A stretch of 64,000 nt of DNA from Pacificoceanicola sp048553275 (GTDB lineage: Bacteria; Pseudomonadota; Alphaproteobacteria; Rhodobacterales; Rhodobacteraceae), in contig NZ_JBLZMW010000005.1 of NCBI RefSeq assembly GCF_048553275.1, positions 124,001-188,000 on the forward strand, read 5' to 3'. A program made the translations under genes and the position numbers. The notes below the pieces were generated by a model, which saw only the letters and a program-made list of their open reading frames with translations, searched no databases and was not told the DNA's origin. The number at the start of each line of letters is the position of its first letter. Position 1 is the first letter of the stretch. Shown here piece after piece: positions 19,256-29,600 of this stretch.

Positions 19256-19650
19256 TGCTGAGACCGACCCGAAAATCCTCCGTGGCGCGGAATCTCCTTG
19301 TGCCCATGGGCGTGGACCGCAGCCTTGGCGCGCTGCGCACGGTCACCGATGCCGAAACGCAGATAAAATCCCTGCTGATGCAACTTCTGATGACCGACCC
19401 CGGCGAGCGCGTGATGCGCCCCGAATTCGGCACCGGTATTCGCGGCATGGTCTTCGAGCCTCTGCGGCAGGCGTCTTCGGCACTGGTCAAGGCGGCGATC
19501 TACGGCGCGGTGCAGGCGCATCTTGGCGATGTCGTCAAACTCCAACAGGTCAAGGTGGAAGTGGTCGAAAGCACGCTGATCGTCGAGATCAGCTATGCCA
19601 TCACACTGGCGCCCGAACCGCAGTTCCTGAACCTTGAGGTGCCGCTATGA
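19255..19650 (+). CDS. Baseplate wedge protein, gp25-like
   Basis: The 131-aa product is a gp25/lysozyme-like wedge protein: 'VTDAETQIKSLLMQLLMTDPGERVMRPEFGTGI' is the diagnostic core (quoted in part: 'LLMTDPGERVMRPEFGTGI'), followed by a regular helix and two strands. It joins wedge to sheath and nucleates sheath assembly. I chose the ATG at 19255 that overlaps the previous stop; the open frame reads 25 codons further upstream inside the PAAR-like gene. Confidence 0.92.
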   Translation: MLRPTRKSSVARNLLVPMGVDRSLGALRTVTDAETQIKSLLMQLLMTDPGERVMRPEFGTGIRGMVFEPLRQASSALVKAAIYGAVQAHLGDVVKLQQVKVEVVESTLIVEISYAITLAPEPQFLNLEVPL

Positions 19651-22049
19651 ACAACGGTCCCGACAGGCTGGCGCTGCTGCGCGCGCATCCGGTTCTGACC
19701 GGCATTGATTATGTGACGGTGGGGTCGAACCACGATCTTCTGGAGGTGGTGTTTCACAACCCGCCATCGCAGGACCTGCAGGATGATCTGACAATCACAG
19801 ATGTCACCGTTGCGCCCGATCCGCCCGACGGCGTCCCCGCCCCCGCGATTACGGCCATCAACTGGGCCGGTCCGGCCGCTCACCGGCGCCTGCGCATCCT
19901 CTTTGCCGGTCCCGGCCCCTTCGCGCCGCAAAGGTTGACCATCGCGCACGGCGACGTGGATCCGTTTTTCGGAACGCTGCTAATCTCCTTCAAGGCGGGT
20001 TGCCCATCGCCCTTCGACTGCGCCCCGGATGACAGCTGTCCTCCCGAACCGGGCAGCGCGCCGCTGATCAGCTATCTCGCCCGGGATTTCGACAGCTACC
20101 GGCAGCTTCTGCTCGACTATGCCGAGACGCATTGGCCCAATTGGTCCGAACGCCACGCGGCAGATTTCGGGGTAATGATGCTGGAGGTCATGGCGGCGCT
20201 GGGCGATGAACTGGCCTATTATCAGGACCGAATCTCGCAGGAGGCCTATCTGCCCCGCGCCACGCAGCCGCGCTCCCTGCGCAGTCATGCAAGGTTGGTG
20301 GCACATGACCCCGTGCAGGCGGAGGCAGGGTTTGGCTGGGTCGTGGCCGAGGTCAACGGCGCGCCGGGCGCGGTGCCCGCTGGCACCCCAGTCTGGGCGC
20401 AGGCCCAAACCGGTGAACGCATTCCCTACACCGTTGGCCATGGCCTGAGTGACGCGTTGAGCGGCGCGGCCTACGGCGTCGATGCCGCCCGCAACGCACT
20501 GGCGCCGCATATCTGGGACGAGGACGATCTGTGTCTGCTTCCGGGCACGCGGGAGATCTGGCTTGCCGGGGCGCTGGCCGCCGCCCTGCCGCTCGACGAT
20601 GCCACCGGGGACGGCACGCCAGCGCGGCGGCTCTTCCTTGTGCAGGCGGCGGACCCCGCGCAGGAAATCCCCTTCGAGGCGCGCATCGCTCTGATGATCG
20701 GCGCACAGGATGACAACGACCCGCTGACCGGCGGCGCCATCACGCGGATCACCCTGTCCGAGCCGTTGGCGACCCCGCTCTGGCTGCCGACGCTGACGGT
20801 CCACGGCAACCTCCTTCCCGTGACTCCCGGCGAGACCCAGTCAGGCTGGTGTGTTGCCGGTCGGGCAGAAGACGCGCCCGCTGGCCTGCCCGATCCGATC
20901 ACTGCCACCCTTCTGACCTCCATCGAACGGCAGGGCGGCGAAGGCGAAGTGATCCACCGCATCTTCATCCCGGGCAGCGACGAGGCCGGGCTGGTGTGGC
21001 GCGGCGGCGTTCCGGACATTGCGCTGATCGCACAGCAGGTGGCGGGCGGTGTGCCGAACGACGATCTGACGTGGGATTGGCGGGCATCGCTGGTCGGGGC
21101 CGTCTCCTCCCTGCCCGAAAGCCGGGATTTCACGCTGGAAGAGGGACGCTGGGATACCATCCGCACCTTCCGCCGTCCCGAGGGCGACGTGATCCACCGT
21201 GATTATGCCAGCCCGTTCGGCCACACCATCCGCTTCGGCAATGGCGAGTTCGGCGCACAGCCTGCGCGTGGCACGCTCTTTCGCATGGTCTGGCGGCTTG
21301 GGGGCGGCGTTGCGGCCAATGTCGGGGCGCGGGTGCTGACCGGGATCGGGCCGTTGCCCGCCGGACTGGACCTGACCATCACCAATCCGCTGCCCATCGA
21401 CGGCGGTCGCGCCGCCGAGACGCCCGCCGAAACCCGCATCATCGCGCCGGAAGCATGGCGGCAGATCACCTATCGCGCGGTACGCCCGGAGGATTATGCG
21501 GAGGCCGCCATGCGGCTCGATTGGGTAGAGAATGCCGCCGCCATCAGCCGCTGGACCGGATCATGGCTGACCGTGTTCACCACACCCGATCCGCGCGATA
21601 CGACCGGGCTCTCCGCCAATCGGCGGACACAGCTTGAGCACTGGCTTGATCAGTTCCGTCAAACCGGACGGGATTCCCGTGTCTCCGATCCGATTTATGC
21701 CGATCTCGACCTTGAACTGACCGTCTGCGCTACGCGTGGCACAGATCCCTCGGCGCTGGCCAAACGGCTTCAATCCCGGCTGTCGTCGGCCAAGGGTGCG
21801 CTCTTCGATCCCAACACACTGAGCTTTGGCACTGGCATCGACCGCTCCGATATCGTGGCCGCCGTGCACGAGGACCCCGGTGTGCGGGCCGTGGAGCGCA
21901 TACGCCTGCGGCGGCGCGGCTGGTTTGACTGGCGCGACATGGCCGCCCGCTACGCGCCAGAGGGTCCCGCCGAGATCATTCGCATCGAAACCGACCGCAC
22001 ACGCCCCGAACGCGGCGCGGTGACCATTCTTGTGGAGGGTGGCCTGTGA
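19647..22049 (+). CDS. Baseplate J-like protein 1 (Afp11-type)
   Basis: The 800-aa product is a 'putative baseplate assembly protein'. Key parts are 'LISYLARDFDSYRQLLLDYA' near residue 140, 'HAADFGVMMLEVMAALGDEL' and 'YYQDRISQEAYLPRA', a central 'HTIRFGNGEFGAQPARGTLF' and a C-terminal 'LSFGTGIDRSDIVAAVHEDPGVRAVE'. It forms baseplate wedges with the next gene product. Start ATG overlaps the gp25-like stop (ATGA). Length is normal for eCIS. Confidence 0.92.
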   Translation: MNNGPDRLALLRAHPVLTGIDYVTVGSNHDLLEVVFHNPPSQDLQDDLTITDVTVAPDPPDGVPAPAITAINWAGPAAHRRLRILFAGPGPFAPQRLTIAHGDVDPFFGTLLISFKAGCPSPFDCAPDDSCPPEPGSAPLISYLARDFDSYRQLLLDYAETHWPNWSERHAADFGVMMLEVMAALGDELAYYQDRISQEAYLPRATQPRSLRSHARLVAHDPVQAEAGFGWVVAEVNGAPGAVPAGTPVWAQAQTGERIPYTVGHGLSDALSGAAYGVDAARNALAPHIWDEDDLCLLPGTREIWLAGALAAALPLDDATGDGTPARRLFLVQAADPAQEIPFEARIALMIGAQDDNDPLTGGAITRITLSEPLATPLWLPTLTVHGNLLPVTPGETQSGWCVAGRAEDAPAGLPDPITATLLTSIERQGGEGEVIHRIFIPGSDEAGLVWRGGVPDIALIAQQVAGGVPNDDLTWDWRASLVGAVSSLPESRDFTLEEGRWDTIRTFRRPEGDVIHRDYASPFGHTIRFGNGEFGAQPARGTLFRMVWRLGGGVAANVGARVLTGIGPLPAGLDLTITNPLPIDGGRAAETPAETRIIAPEAWRQITYRAVRPEDYAEAAMRLDWVENAAAISRWTGSWLTVFTTPDPRDTTGLSANRRTQLEHWLDQFRQTGRDSRVSDPIYADLDLELTVCATRGTDPSALAKRLQSRLSSAKGALFDPNTLSFGTGIDRSDIVAAVHEDPGVRAVERIRLRRRGWFDWRDMAARYAPEGPAEIIRIETDRTRPERGAVTILVEGGL

Positions 22050-24448
22050 AAGCCTGTTTCTGTCCTGTTCCTGCGCCCGATCCGGCGCGGCTGAGCATTC
22101 CGCCCAACCTGCCGTGGATTCCGCGCCAGCCGGGGCGGTTCTCTGATTATGCCCGCGAATTGCGGCAATCCATCGGCGCAATTCCGGCGCTGGACGACTG
22201 GAGCACCTACGCGCCACGGGACCTTGGCCGGATGCTGATCGAGTTCTGGGCCGTGATCGCAGAAGTCCAGAGCTTCTACGACGCGGTGCGCGCAAACGAA
22301 GCCTACCTTGGCACAGCGCGGAGCGCGGAGGCTCTCGCCGATCTGGTCGCGGTGCTCAGCCATGAACGCAGCCCCGCTGTCTCGGCCCAGGCCTTACTCG
22401 CCCTGCAGGTCAGCGGCGTGCAAACCGTCACGCTTCCCTCTGCGACCGCGTTTCGCTCGAGCGCGGTGGCGGGCGGGCCGCCGCAGATCTTTGAAACCGG
22501 CGCGGATGCCGCGCTGCATCCGGCGTTCAGCCAGCTCGACCCCCTGCCGCCGCCCGCCGGAACGCTGCGCAGCGCGCTTGGTCTATCCGCAGCCGCGACC
22601 ACGGTGCCGCACCTTTACGTGCTGCCCGATACGGTGAACCTCAAGGCGGGTGAGCTGATTGTGGCGGAAACCCCGGACACCCTGACCATCGCCAGGGTCA
22701 CGGCCCTCCGGGAAGACGAATTCGACGACGCACCGCCGCTGATGCGGTTGAGCCTCGATCCGGCGCTGGCGTTGTCCCCGGACACCGCACCAGAGGATGT
22801 GAGCCTCTGGCGGATGAGCAGTCGAACCAGACCGTGGTTGACCGCCGCCGTGTCCGGCGATCCGGCGGTTTATCCTGCGGCGGGCGGGGAAGTCGTGCTT
22901 GAGACCACCCTGCCGCAGATCGGCGCCGGTGACCTTGTGACGCTCTTCACGCCAGGCGGGCAGGACGTGGTGCGGGTGTCTCAGGTCGGCCTCGTGCGCA
23001 TGACCCTGACGGCCGCCACCAGCATCACCGCCGAGGACAGCGAGGGCGATGACTTGCCGATCCCGATCCCGGCGGTCAGGACGCAAGTGACGCGGCTGAC
23101 CCTGCCCGGCCATGCGCGGCTGACGTCCAATCTCGGACTGCTCGGCATCGGCTATGCCCCGGTGAGCGCCGGAACGCTGGCAAGTCCACCCGCCACCCGC
23201 CTGATGGCATCCGGCGGCGAGAGCCTGCCGCTGGCCGATGGCCGCCGGGTCCGGCACGCGCTCAATGCGGCAGAGCCGCAAAACCGCAGGGTGATCCTGT
23301 CCGACCGCTTCGGCGCGGGACAGGCCCTCGATGCGGAGATTGACCCGGCGGCGGGCGTGTTGACACTCGGCGCGCTCGATACGCCGCTGGATCTGGCCCA
23401 CCCGGCGCAGGCGCTGGGCAATGTGGTGACGGTGACGCGCGGCGAGAGCGTGCTGGACGAGATGCTGGGCCATGGCAACGGCGCGGTGGCGTTCCAACGG
23501 TTCACGCTCGGCAACGGACCTTTGACTTACCTTGAGGCCCCAAACGAGGCGGGTGTTGCCCCGCAAATCGAGGTGCGCGTCGATGGCCAGCGCATCGAGC
23601 GGGTCGAGACATTGTTTGCGGTTGCGCCGGAGCGGCTGGTCTATCGGCTGCGCGATGTGGCCAGCGACGCGCCGAAAGTCGAATTCGGCGATGGGCTCTG
23701 GGGCGCGCGGCTGCGCACCGGGGCGGTGGTCACGGCAAGCTATCGCTTTGGCGGCGGAAAAGCGGCGCCCGAGGCCGGCTCGATTTCGCAGCTTGTCACG
23801 GCCCGCGCCGAGATCGCCAGCATCGCACAGCCCTTCGCGGCCTTCGGCGGCGCGGATGCCGAAACTCCGGAGTCGCTGCGCGACAGCGCCCCGGCGTCCG
23901 CACTCTTGCTCGGGCGGGTCGTCTCGCTGATTGACTTCGAGACCGCTGCCGCGCTGCATCCGGGCGTGACCGGAGCCGAGGCGCGTTGGGCTTGGTCCGC
24001 GCGGAAGCAACGACCGCTCGTTCGGGTCTATGTCGCGCCGGATCCGGCGCTGACCGAGGGGGTTTCTGAGCGGCTGAGGGCGCTGAGCGATCCGTCTGTG
24101 CCGCTCGAAGTGGTGGCGGCAACGCCCTTGCCCCTGCGCCTGGTTCTGAATGTCACGGTCTTCGATGCGTTTCGTGAAGTCGATGTGCTCGCGGCGTTGC
24201 GCGCGGCGCTCACCGGTCCCGGAGCCAGGCTCGACTTCGACCGGCCCGAGATCGGCAAGGCGCTGTTTCCAAGCGTCATCACCGCCGAAGCCATGGCAAT
24301 CGAAGGGGTGGATCGCGTGGATGCCATCACCCTCGACGGCGGCGTCCTGCCACAGACCGGCCTCGCCGTGCCGGAGGGCCACTGGGCCAGCATCGACCCC
24401 GCAAGAGGCGGGGCGCTGATCCTGAATGGAGAGGATGGCAGCGCATGA
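22046..24448 (+). CDS. Baseplate J-like protein 2 (Afp12-type)
   Basis: This second wedge protein of 800 aa shares the J-like architecture: 'YAPRDLGRMLIEFWAVIAEVQSFYDAVRANEAYL' region at about 50–85 (quoted in part: 'LGRMLIEFWAVIAEVQSFYD'), 'VEFGDGLWGARLRTGAVVTASYRFGGG' near 555–580 and a C-terminal 'FPSVITAEAMAIEGVDRVD'. Start is GTG overlapping the upstream stop (GTGA). Two J-like genes in tandem match Afp11/Afp12, which form heteromeric wedges. Confidence 0.87.
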   Translation: MKACFCPVPAPDPARLSIPPNLPWIPRQPGRFSDYARELRQSIGAIPALDDWSTYAPRDLGRMLIEFWAVIAEVQSFYDAVRANEAYLGTARSAEALADLVAVLSHERSPAVSAQALLALQVSGVQTVTLPSATAFRSSAVAGGPPQIFETGADAALHPAFSQLDPLPPPAGTLRSALGLSAAATTVPHLYVLPDTVNLKAGELIVAETPDTLTIARVTALREDEFDDAPPLMRLSLDPALALSPDTAPEDVSLWRMSSRTRPWLTAAVSGDPAVYPAAGGEVVLETTLPQIGAGDLVTLFTPGGQDVVRVSQVGLVRMTLTAATSITAEDSEGDDLPIPIPAVRTQVTRLTLPGHARLTSNLGLLGIGYAPVSAGTLASPPATRLMASGGESLPLADGRRVRHALNAAEPQNRRVILSDRFGAGQALDAEIDPAAGVLTLGALDTPLDLAHPAQALGNVVTVTRGESVLDEMLGHGNGAVAFQRFTLGNGPLTYLEAPNEAGVAPQIEVRVDGQRIERVETLFAVAPERLVYRLRDVASDAPKVEFGDGLWGARLRTGAVVTASYRFGGGKAAPEAGSISQLVTARAEIASIAQPFAAFGGADAETPESLRDSAPASALLLGRVVSLIDFETAAALHPGVTGAEARWAWSARKQRPLVRVYVAPDPALTEGVSERLRALSDPSVPLEVVAATPLPLRLVLNVTVFDAFREVDVLAALRAALTGPGARLDFDRPEIGKALFPSVITAEAMAIEGVDRVDAITLDGGVLPQTGLAVPEGHWASIDPARGGALILNGEDGSA

Positions 24449-26667
24449 ACATTGAAAAGGACACCACGGTTTTTGACGGCTATGACGTCTATTTCGCGGA
24501 AAAGCTCTGGGATCTGATCCCACGCCAATACCGCGACATGGACATGGCCGATAGAGAGAACCCCGGCGTACTGCGCGGCTTCATTGACGCCCTCGCCACG
24601 CAGGCGGCGGGCGTCCGGCGCAGCCATGATCGCCTCTGGGAAGACCAGATGATCGAAACCGCCGCGCCTTGGGCCGCGCCTTATATCGGGGCGCTGGTCG
24701 GCACGCGGATGCTGCCACAACAGAACCTGCGCGGGCAGATCGCGGACGTGGCCAAGACGATCTACTACCGCCAACGGATTGGCACGCCCGCGCTGCTGGA
24801 GCAGTTGATTTCCGATATCGCCGGGTGGGAGGGCGTGGTGGTCGAGGGCTTTACCACGCTGGCGCGCACGCCGCATGGACTGGATGCGCCGCGCGATGCG
24901 ATGAAGTGGGCCGGGGCGGCGGATTTGCGTCATCCGACCTTGGGCTATACCGTCGATGGCGGGCCTTTCGATCCGCTCCGGCACACGCCGGAGACGGCCG
25001 CGCCCAAGGGGCGGCGCGGCAGCCATGCGATCAACCGGGTCACGTTTCACCTCTTTCCCGTCGCGGCAATCCGCAATCATGCCATCCGCCCCGCCGCTAT
25101 TCCCGGCGCGGCGGACGCCTACACCTTCGATCCCTCCGGCCGCGATGTGCCGCTCTTTGCGCCGCGTGGTCGGGCGGAGGTGACACAAACCGCGACACCG
25201 GGTGCCGATTGGGCCGCGGCAGCGCCTTGGGATCTGCCAGCGCCGATCCCCTGCGGTCTGCTGGGTCACGAGAGATATCACCTGACCCGCGCCGCGACGC
25301 TGGCCCTGATCGCCGGAAACCACATCACCGCAGCGCAGGGCGCGGCGCTCGCGCCCTTGGAGGGGCGTGTGTACGAGGGGGTAAGCCGGCTCCGGCAGGC
25401 CCTGCTCACCCGCCCCGGCGGTGCGGCGCTGCTGGCCAATGCTGTTCTGGACGCGATCCGGGCCGAGACCCTTGCGCCCGATTGTGGCAAGAGCGCGCTT
25501 CTTGGCGTGGCGATGTCCGTCGAAACCGGCGGCGCGGCTGTGGAGACGCCGGAACGCACCAGCGCCGGTGACCTCTCTGATCCCGCCACCATCCGGGCCC
25601 AGCGCGGATTGGTGATCGACCCGGTGCGCGGGCGCTTTCGGTTTGCAGCGCCTCCGGCGGCGGAGGCACTGACCGTCGATTACCACACCGGACATCTGGC
25701 GGCGCTTGGCGCGACGGGCCACACCCGCACCGCGCCGAACAGCCCCGTGAATGAGGTGGCCAGCGGCGGCAATTGGCCCGTGCAGGCGGATTGGCCCCGC
25801 GACGGGCATCTTCAGGTCGAAGACAGCCTGACCTACGGCCAACCGCCAGACATCACGGACATTCAAACCCTGACCCTGTCCTCGCCATCCGGAACGCGCC
25901 CCTATGCCCGCCTGCTGAACGACTGGACCCTGACCGCGCTGGCGGACGGCAATGCCTTCCTGCATATCGATGGGCTTTGGCTTGGCGCCGGGGCGCCCGC
26001 ACGTCTTGTCCTTGCGGGTGACTGGGAGGAGGTGCGGATCACCGCGAGCACGCTCGATCCCGGCGGGGCGGTGTCGCGGGACGCGGGCGCTCCTGTGCTG
26101 CCCCCTCTGTCACTCAATATTACCGGCCGGGTGGAAACGCTCGTCATCGCCCGGAGTCTCATCGGGCAGATCACCGGGACCGGCGCAATCGAGGCGATCG
26201 ATATCGCCGACAGCACCCTGCAGGCGCAGAGCTTTGCCATAAACGCCCGCGATTCCCGGCTGACGATGCAACGCTCCACCGTTGTGTCCGGCAACATCCG
26301 GGTACAGGAGCTGTGGATTTCCGACAGCGTGATTGCGGGGCACACCCACGCCCGCAACCTGCAAACCGGCTGTTTTCGCTATTCGGCCACGCAAGAGCCG
26401 TCACATGTGCCCAAACCCTACCGCGCGCACATGCTGTCGGCCTCCGAAACCGGGGGTACGCTGTTTCGCTCTCGCCGGTTTGGCGACCCCGGGTATGCGC
26501 GGCTGCAGGTAACCGCACCCGAGGCGGTCCGCCGCGCGAACAGCGAGCGCAATGAAATGGGGGCTTTTGCCAGTCACCGCAGCGAAACGCGGCTGAGCAG
26601 CCTGAAACAGAAGATCGAGGAATATGCCCCCTTCGGGCTGCTTCCGATCTACCGATTTGAAACGTGA
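24445..26667 (+). CDS. Tail-protein-I-like baseplate/fibre connector
   Basis: The 740-aa product begins with a tail-protein-I-like domain (about 1–170: 'LWDLIPRQYRDMD', 'RRSHDRLWEDQMIETAAPWAAPYIG', 'YYRQRIGTPALLEQLISDIAGW'). The C-terminal third (about 540–650) has short repeating strands ('LVIARSLIGQITGTGAIEAI', 'ISDSVIAGHTHARNLQTGCF') that look like a right-handed beta-helix. It probably connects baseplate wedges to the large fibre encoded next. Start overlaps the upstream stop (ATGA). Confidence 0.78.
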   Translation: MNIEKDTTVFDGYDVYFAEKLWDLIPRQYRDMDMADRENPGVLRGFIDALATQAAGVRRSHDRLWEDQMIETAAPWAAPYIGALVGTRMLPQQNLRGQIADVAKTIYYRQRIGTPALLEQLISDIAGWEGVVVEGFTTLARTPHGLDAPRDAMKWAGAADLRHPTLGYTVDGGPFDPLRHTPETAAPKGRRGSHAINRVTFHLFPVAAIRNHAIRPAAIPGAADAYTFDPSGRDVPLFAPRGRAEVTQTATPGADWAAAAPWDLPAPIPCGLLGHERYHLTRAATLALIAGNHITAAQGAALAPLEGRVYEGVSRLRQALLTRPGGAALLANAVLDAIRAETLAPDCGKSALLGVAMSVETGGAAVETPERTSAGDLSDPATIRAQRGLVIDPVRGRFRFAAPPAAEALTVDYHTGHLAALGATGHTRTAPNSPVNEVASGGNWPVQADWPRDGHLQVEDSLTYGQPPDITDIQTLTLSSPSGTRPYARLLNDWTLTALADGNAFLHIDGLWLGAGAPARLVLAGDWEEVRITASTLDPGGAVSRDAGAPVLPPLSLNITGRVETLVIARSLIGQITGTGAIEAIDIADSTLQAQSFAINARDSRLTMQRSTVVSGNIRVQELWISDSVIAGHTHARNLQTGCFRYSATQEPSHVPKPYRAHMLSASETGGTLFRSRRFGDPGYARLQVTAPEAVRRANSERNEMGAFASHRSETRLSSLKQKIEEYAPFGLLPIYRFET

Positions 26668-26688
26668 CATTTGAAGAAGGAGCGCGTC

Positions 26689-29600
26689 ATGGCGACCCGA
26701 GACCATACAGTTTCCCGCTTTGATCCCCGGATCAACACGCGCGGCATCGAAGGCCAGACCGGCCGTGTGATCACCGACGAGGACCTGACCCTGATCGGAC
26801 AGGTTACCTCCGAAGAGGCCGCGCAGGACCGGATCGGGATTATCGGACCGCATGGCACCTCGGATCACGGATTCCGCATTTCCGCCGCCACCATCGCCAA
26901 CGGCACGCCAGATTTTGACATCGAAGCGGGCAATTACTGGATCGGCGGGCTCCGCGCGCAGCTGCATGAGACAACCACCTTCAGAGGGCAGCCCGACTGG
27001 CTTCAGAACCCTGCCGGAACGGTCGCAGCCGGAGAGCGGATCGACATGGTCTGGCTTGAGGTTTGGGAGCAGATCGTCGGTGCGACAGAGGATGCCGCGA
27101 TGGTCGATCCCGCGCTGGGCGGTGTGGATACCACAGCGCGGCGGCGGGTGATGAGCCGGGTTCATCTGGCGGAGGATCTGGACGGGGACGATTGTGCCGA
27201 AGTCTGGGAAAACCTGCAGCAGCGCTGGCGCGATGCGGGGCACGGTACGGTCACGGCGTTGAACGAATTGGCCGGCGATGGGACGCTGACCACTCGGTTT
27301 ACCGGCGAGGGCGTGACGCAGAACCTGTGTTCGCCGCCGGTGGCCAGCGGCTTTCTCGGAGCCGCCAATCGCGCCATTCGGGTGCAGATGACCGGACCGG
27401 ATACATTCTGCTGGGGCTTCGAGAATGGCGGACGCCTGCTGCGCGCCCTGGTGACAGAGGCCGGGAGGCTGACCTTGCTGACCGACCCGGTGGATGCCCA
27501 TCACTGGCCCGCACCAGGACAGGTGGTGCAGGTTCTGCCCTGGGGCGGGGTACTGGACCACGGCGAGAAGATCGCGGATGAGCTGGCCGCGTGCCATTTC
27601 ACCACCGTCGAGGCCGGTTATGATCCCGACGAGGGCACCTTTACCCTGACCGACCCGCTGCCCGCCGGGTTCGGCGATGCCTGGCTGACGCGCCCCGACG
27701 CGGACGCGTTGCGGCTGACAAAATATGGCACCAGCGATGCGCAGGGCGCCTTTGTCTTTGTCCGGATCTGGGACCGGGGAGAGGACCGCTCGGCGCCGGA
27801 ACTGGATGCCACCCTGCCGCAGGTGCTTGGCGATACCGGCATCGAGGTGACACTCGCGGGCACCACCCTGCGGCGCGGCGACAGCTGGGAGATCGCCGCC
27901 CGCCCCAGCGCCCCGGACGAGATCATCCCATGGGAGCTGGACGTCGGCAGGGCCTACGGGCCGTATCGCCGCTATGTCGCGCCGCTGGCCCGGATTCTCT
28001 GGCACGGGCGTCAGGGCAGCGAGATCATCGACTGTCGTCGCAGGTTCCGACCACTCACCCGGATGGGCGATTGCATCACGCTGCGCGTCGGGGACGGCAC
28101 ACACAGCTTTGGCGATTATGAGCATATCCAGCAGGCGGTCGAGGCGTTGCGGCACACTGGCGGAAAAATCCTCGTTCTTCCCGGCGTCTATGAAGAGCGC
28201 GTCGAGCTTTACAATTGTCACGACATCACCATCGAGGGCTGCAAGGGCCGCACCCGCGTGATTGCGCCGGACGGCGATGACACGCCGGTCTTTCACCTGC
28301 GCGATTCGCGCGACATCACGCTGCGCGACCTGACCATCGACGCGCCACGGCAACTTGCCGTTCTGGCGACGCGCTCCCCAAATGGCAAACTCGGCACCGC
28401 GCGGGTGCGCCTTGAATCCCTGTCGATCACGCATTTTCAGCATGGCGGCATCATGATGTTCTGGACGCAGGACCTGACGATCTCGGGCTGTTCGCTCTTT
28501 GCGGAGGGCAGTTTTGTGCCCGGAGTGCGCCTGCCTGACATCACCCACCGCCCTGGCCTCTACGCCCAGGGCAAGGACATCACCATCCGTGACACCGAGG
28601 TTCTTGGACGGTCTCCCGATACCCTGACCACGGCGCTTGGCGGCATTCAGATCGGAGGCGGCAGCGAAGATGTGCTCATCGAACGCTGCGCCATCGCGGG
28701 CAGTTATGGCCACGGCATCACGCTTGGCTCTGTCAGCTACGTTCCGGATTTCAACACGGTGAGCATTGAGCAATCCTATTCCGCCCACGGCACGACCGCC
28801 GTGGTCAGCCACGACTTCTGGCTCAGCGCGAACAACTGTTTTGGCATTGATCCCGGAAGACACCCGGAAAACCCGGAAGGCGGCGCGGACCTTCTGCCGA
28901 TATCGGATGGACCCATCGAGAGCATGGTGATCCGCGATTGCGAGATCCTCGGCATGGGCGGCTGCGGCATTTCGGTTGCCATGTATTTCGATTTCGACGC
29001 CAACCCGGATTTCATCACAACCAACGATCTGGAAATCCGCAATTGCCGCATACAGGGCAACCTGCTTGGCGAGAACGTCGCCTATCCGGAGCAGATCCGC
29101 GCAGTGGCGGCCTATGGCGGGATCACCTTGGGCGATGTTGCAGGACTGGACGTCCGCGACAACCGGATCGAGGACAACGGGCTGGAAGATGATACGCCGA
29201 AAACCGGGGTTTTCGTGCTGTTCGGGGAGGGGCTGTCGATTTGTGACAATACGATCCGGGCCAATGGACGCCGCGCGGATCAGACCGACAGCACGCCCTC
29301 GGGCTGGCGGGGTGGCGTGGTGATCGGACAGGTCCGGCCACTGCCACAGGTGGACGCAATCTCCGATACCGGCGTGCGCAGCGACGGCGGGCAGGCGCTG
29401 CGCGTCACCGGCAACACGATCGTCGCGCCGCAGGGCCGCGCGGTGACCGGCTTTGGCCTCGGGCCGATGATGGTCTCGAACAACCGGCTGACGACGCAGA
29501 GCGGCGGCACGGACAGCTGGCTTCCGGCCCTGTCGGGCATCGGGGTCGCGCCGCAAAAGCTCAATCTGGGGATTATCCTCGGTGCCGCGCTGATCGTCGC

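Noticed and set aside
22583..24523. 646-aa minus-strand frame, and similar long frames at 12074–14083, 24028–25965 and 9911–11551
   Set aside because: All are shadows of strong plus-strand eCIS genes and are rich in Arg/His/Gly as expected of antisense reading.
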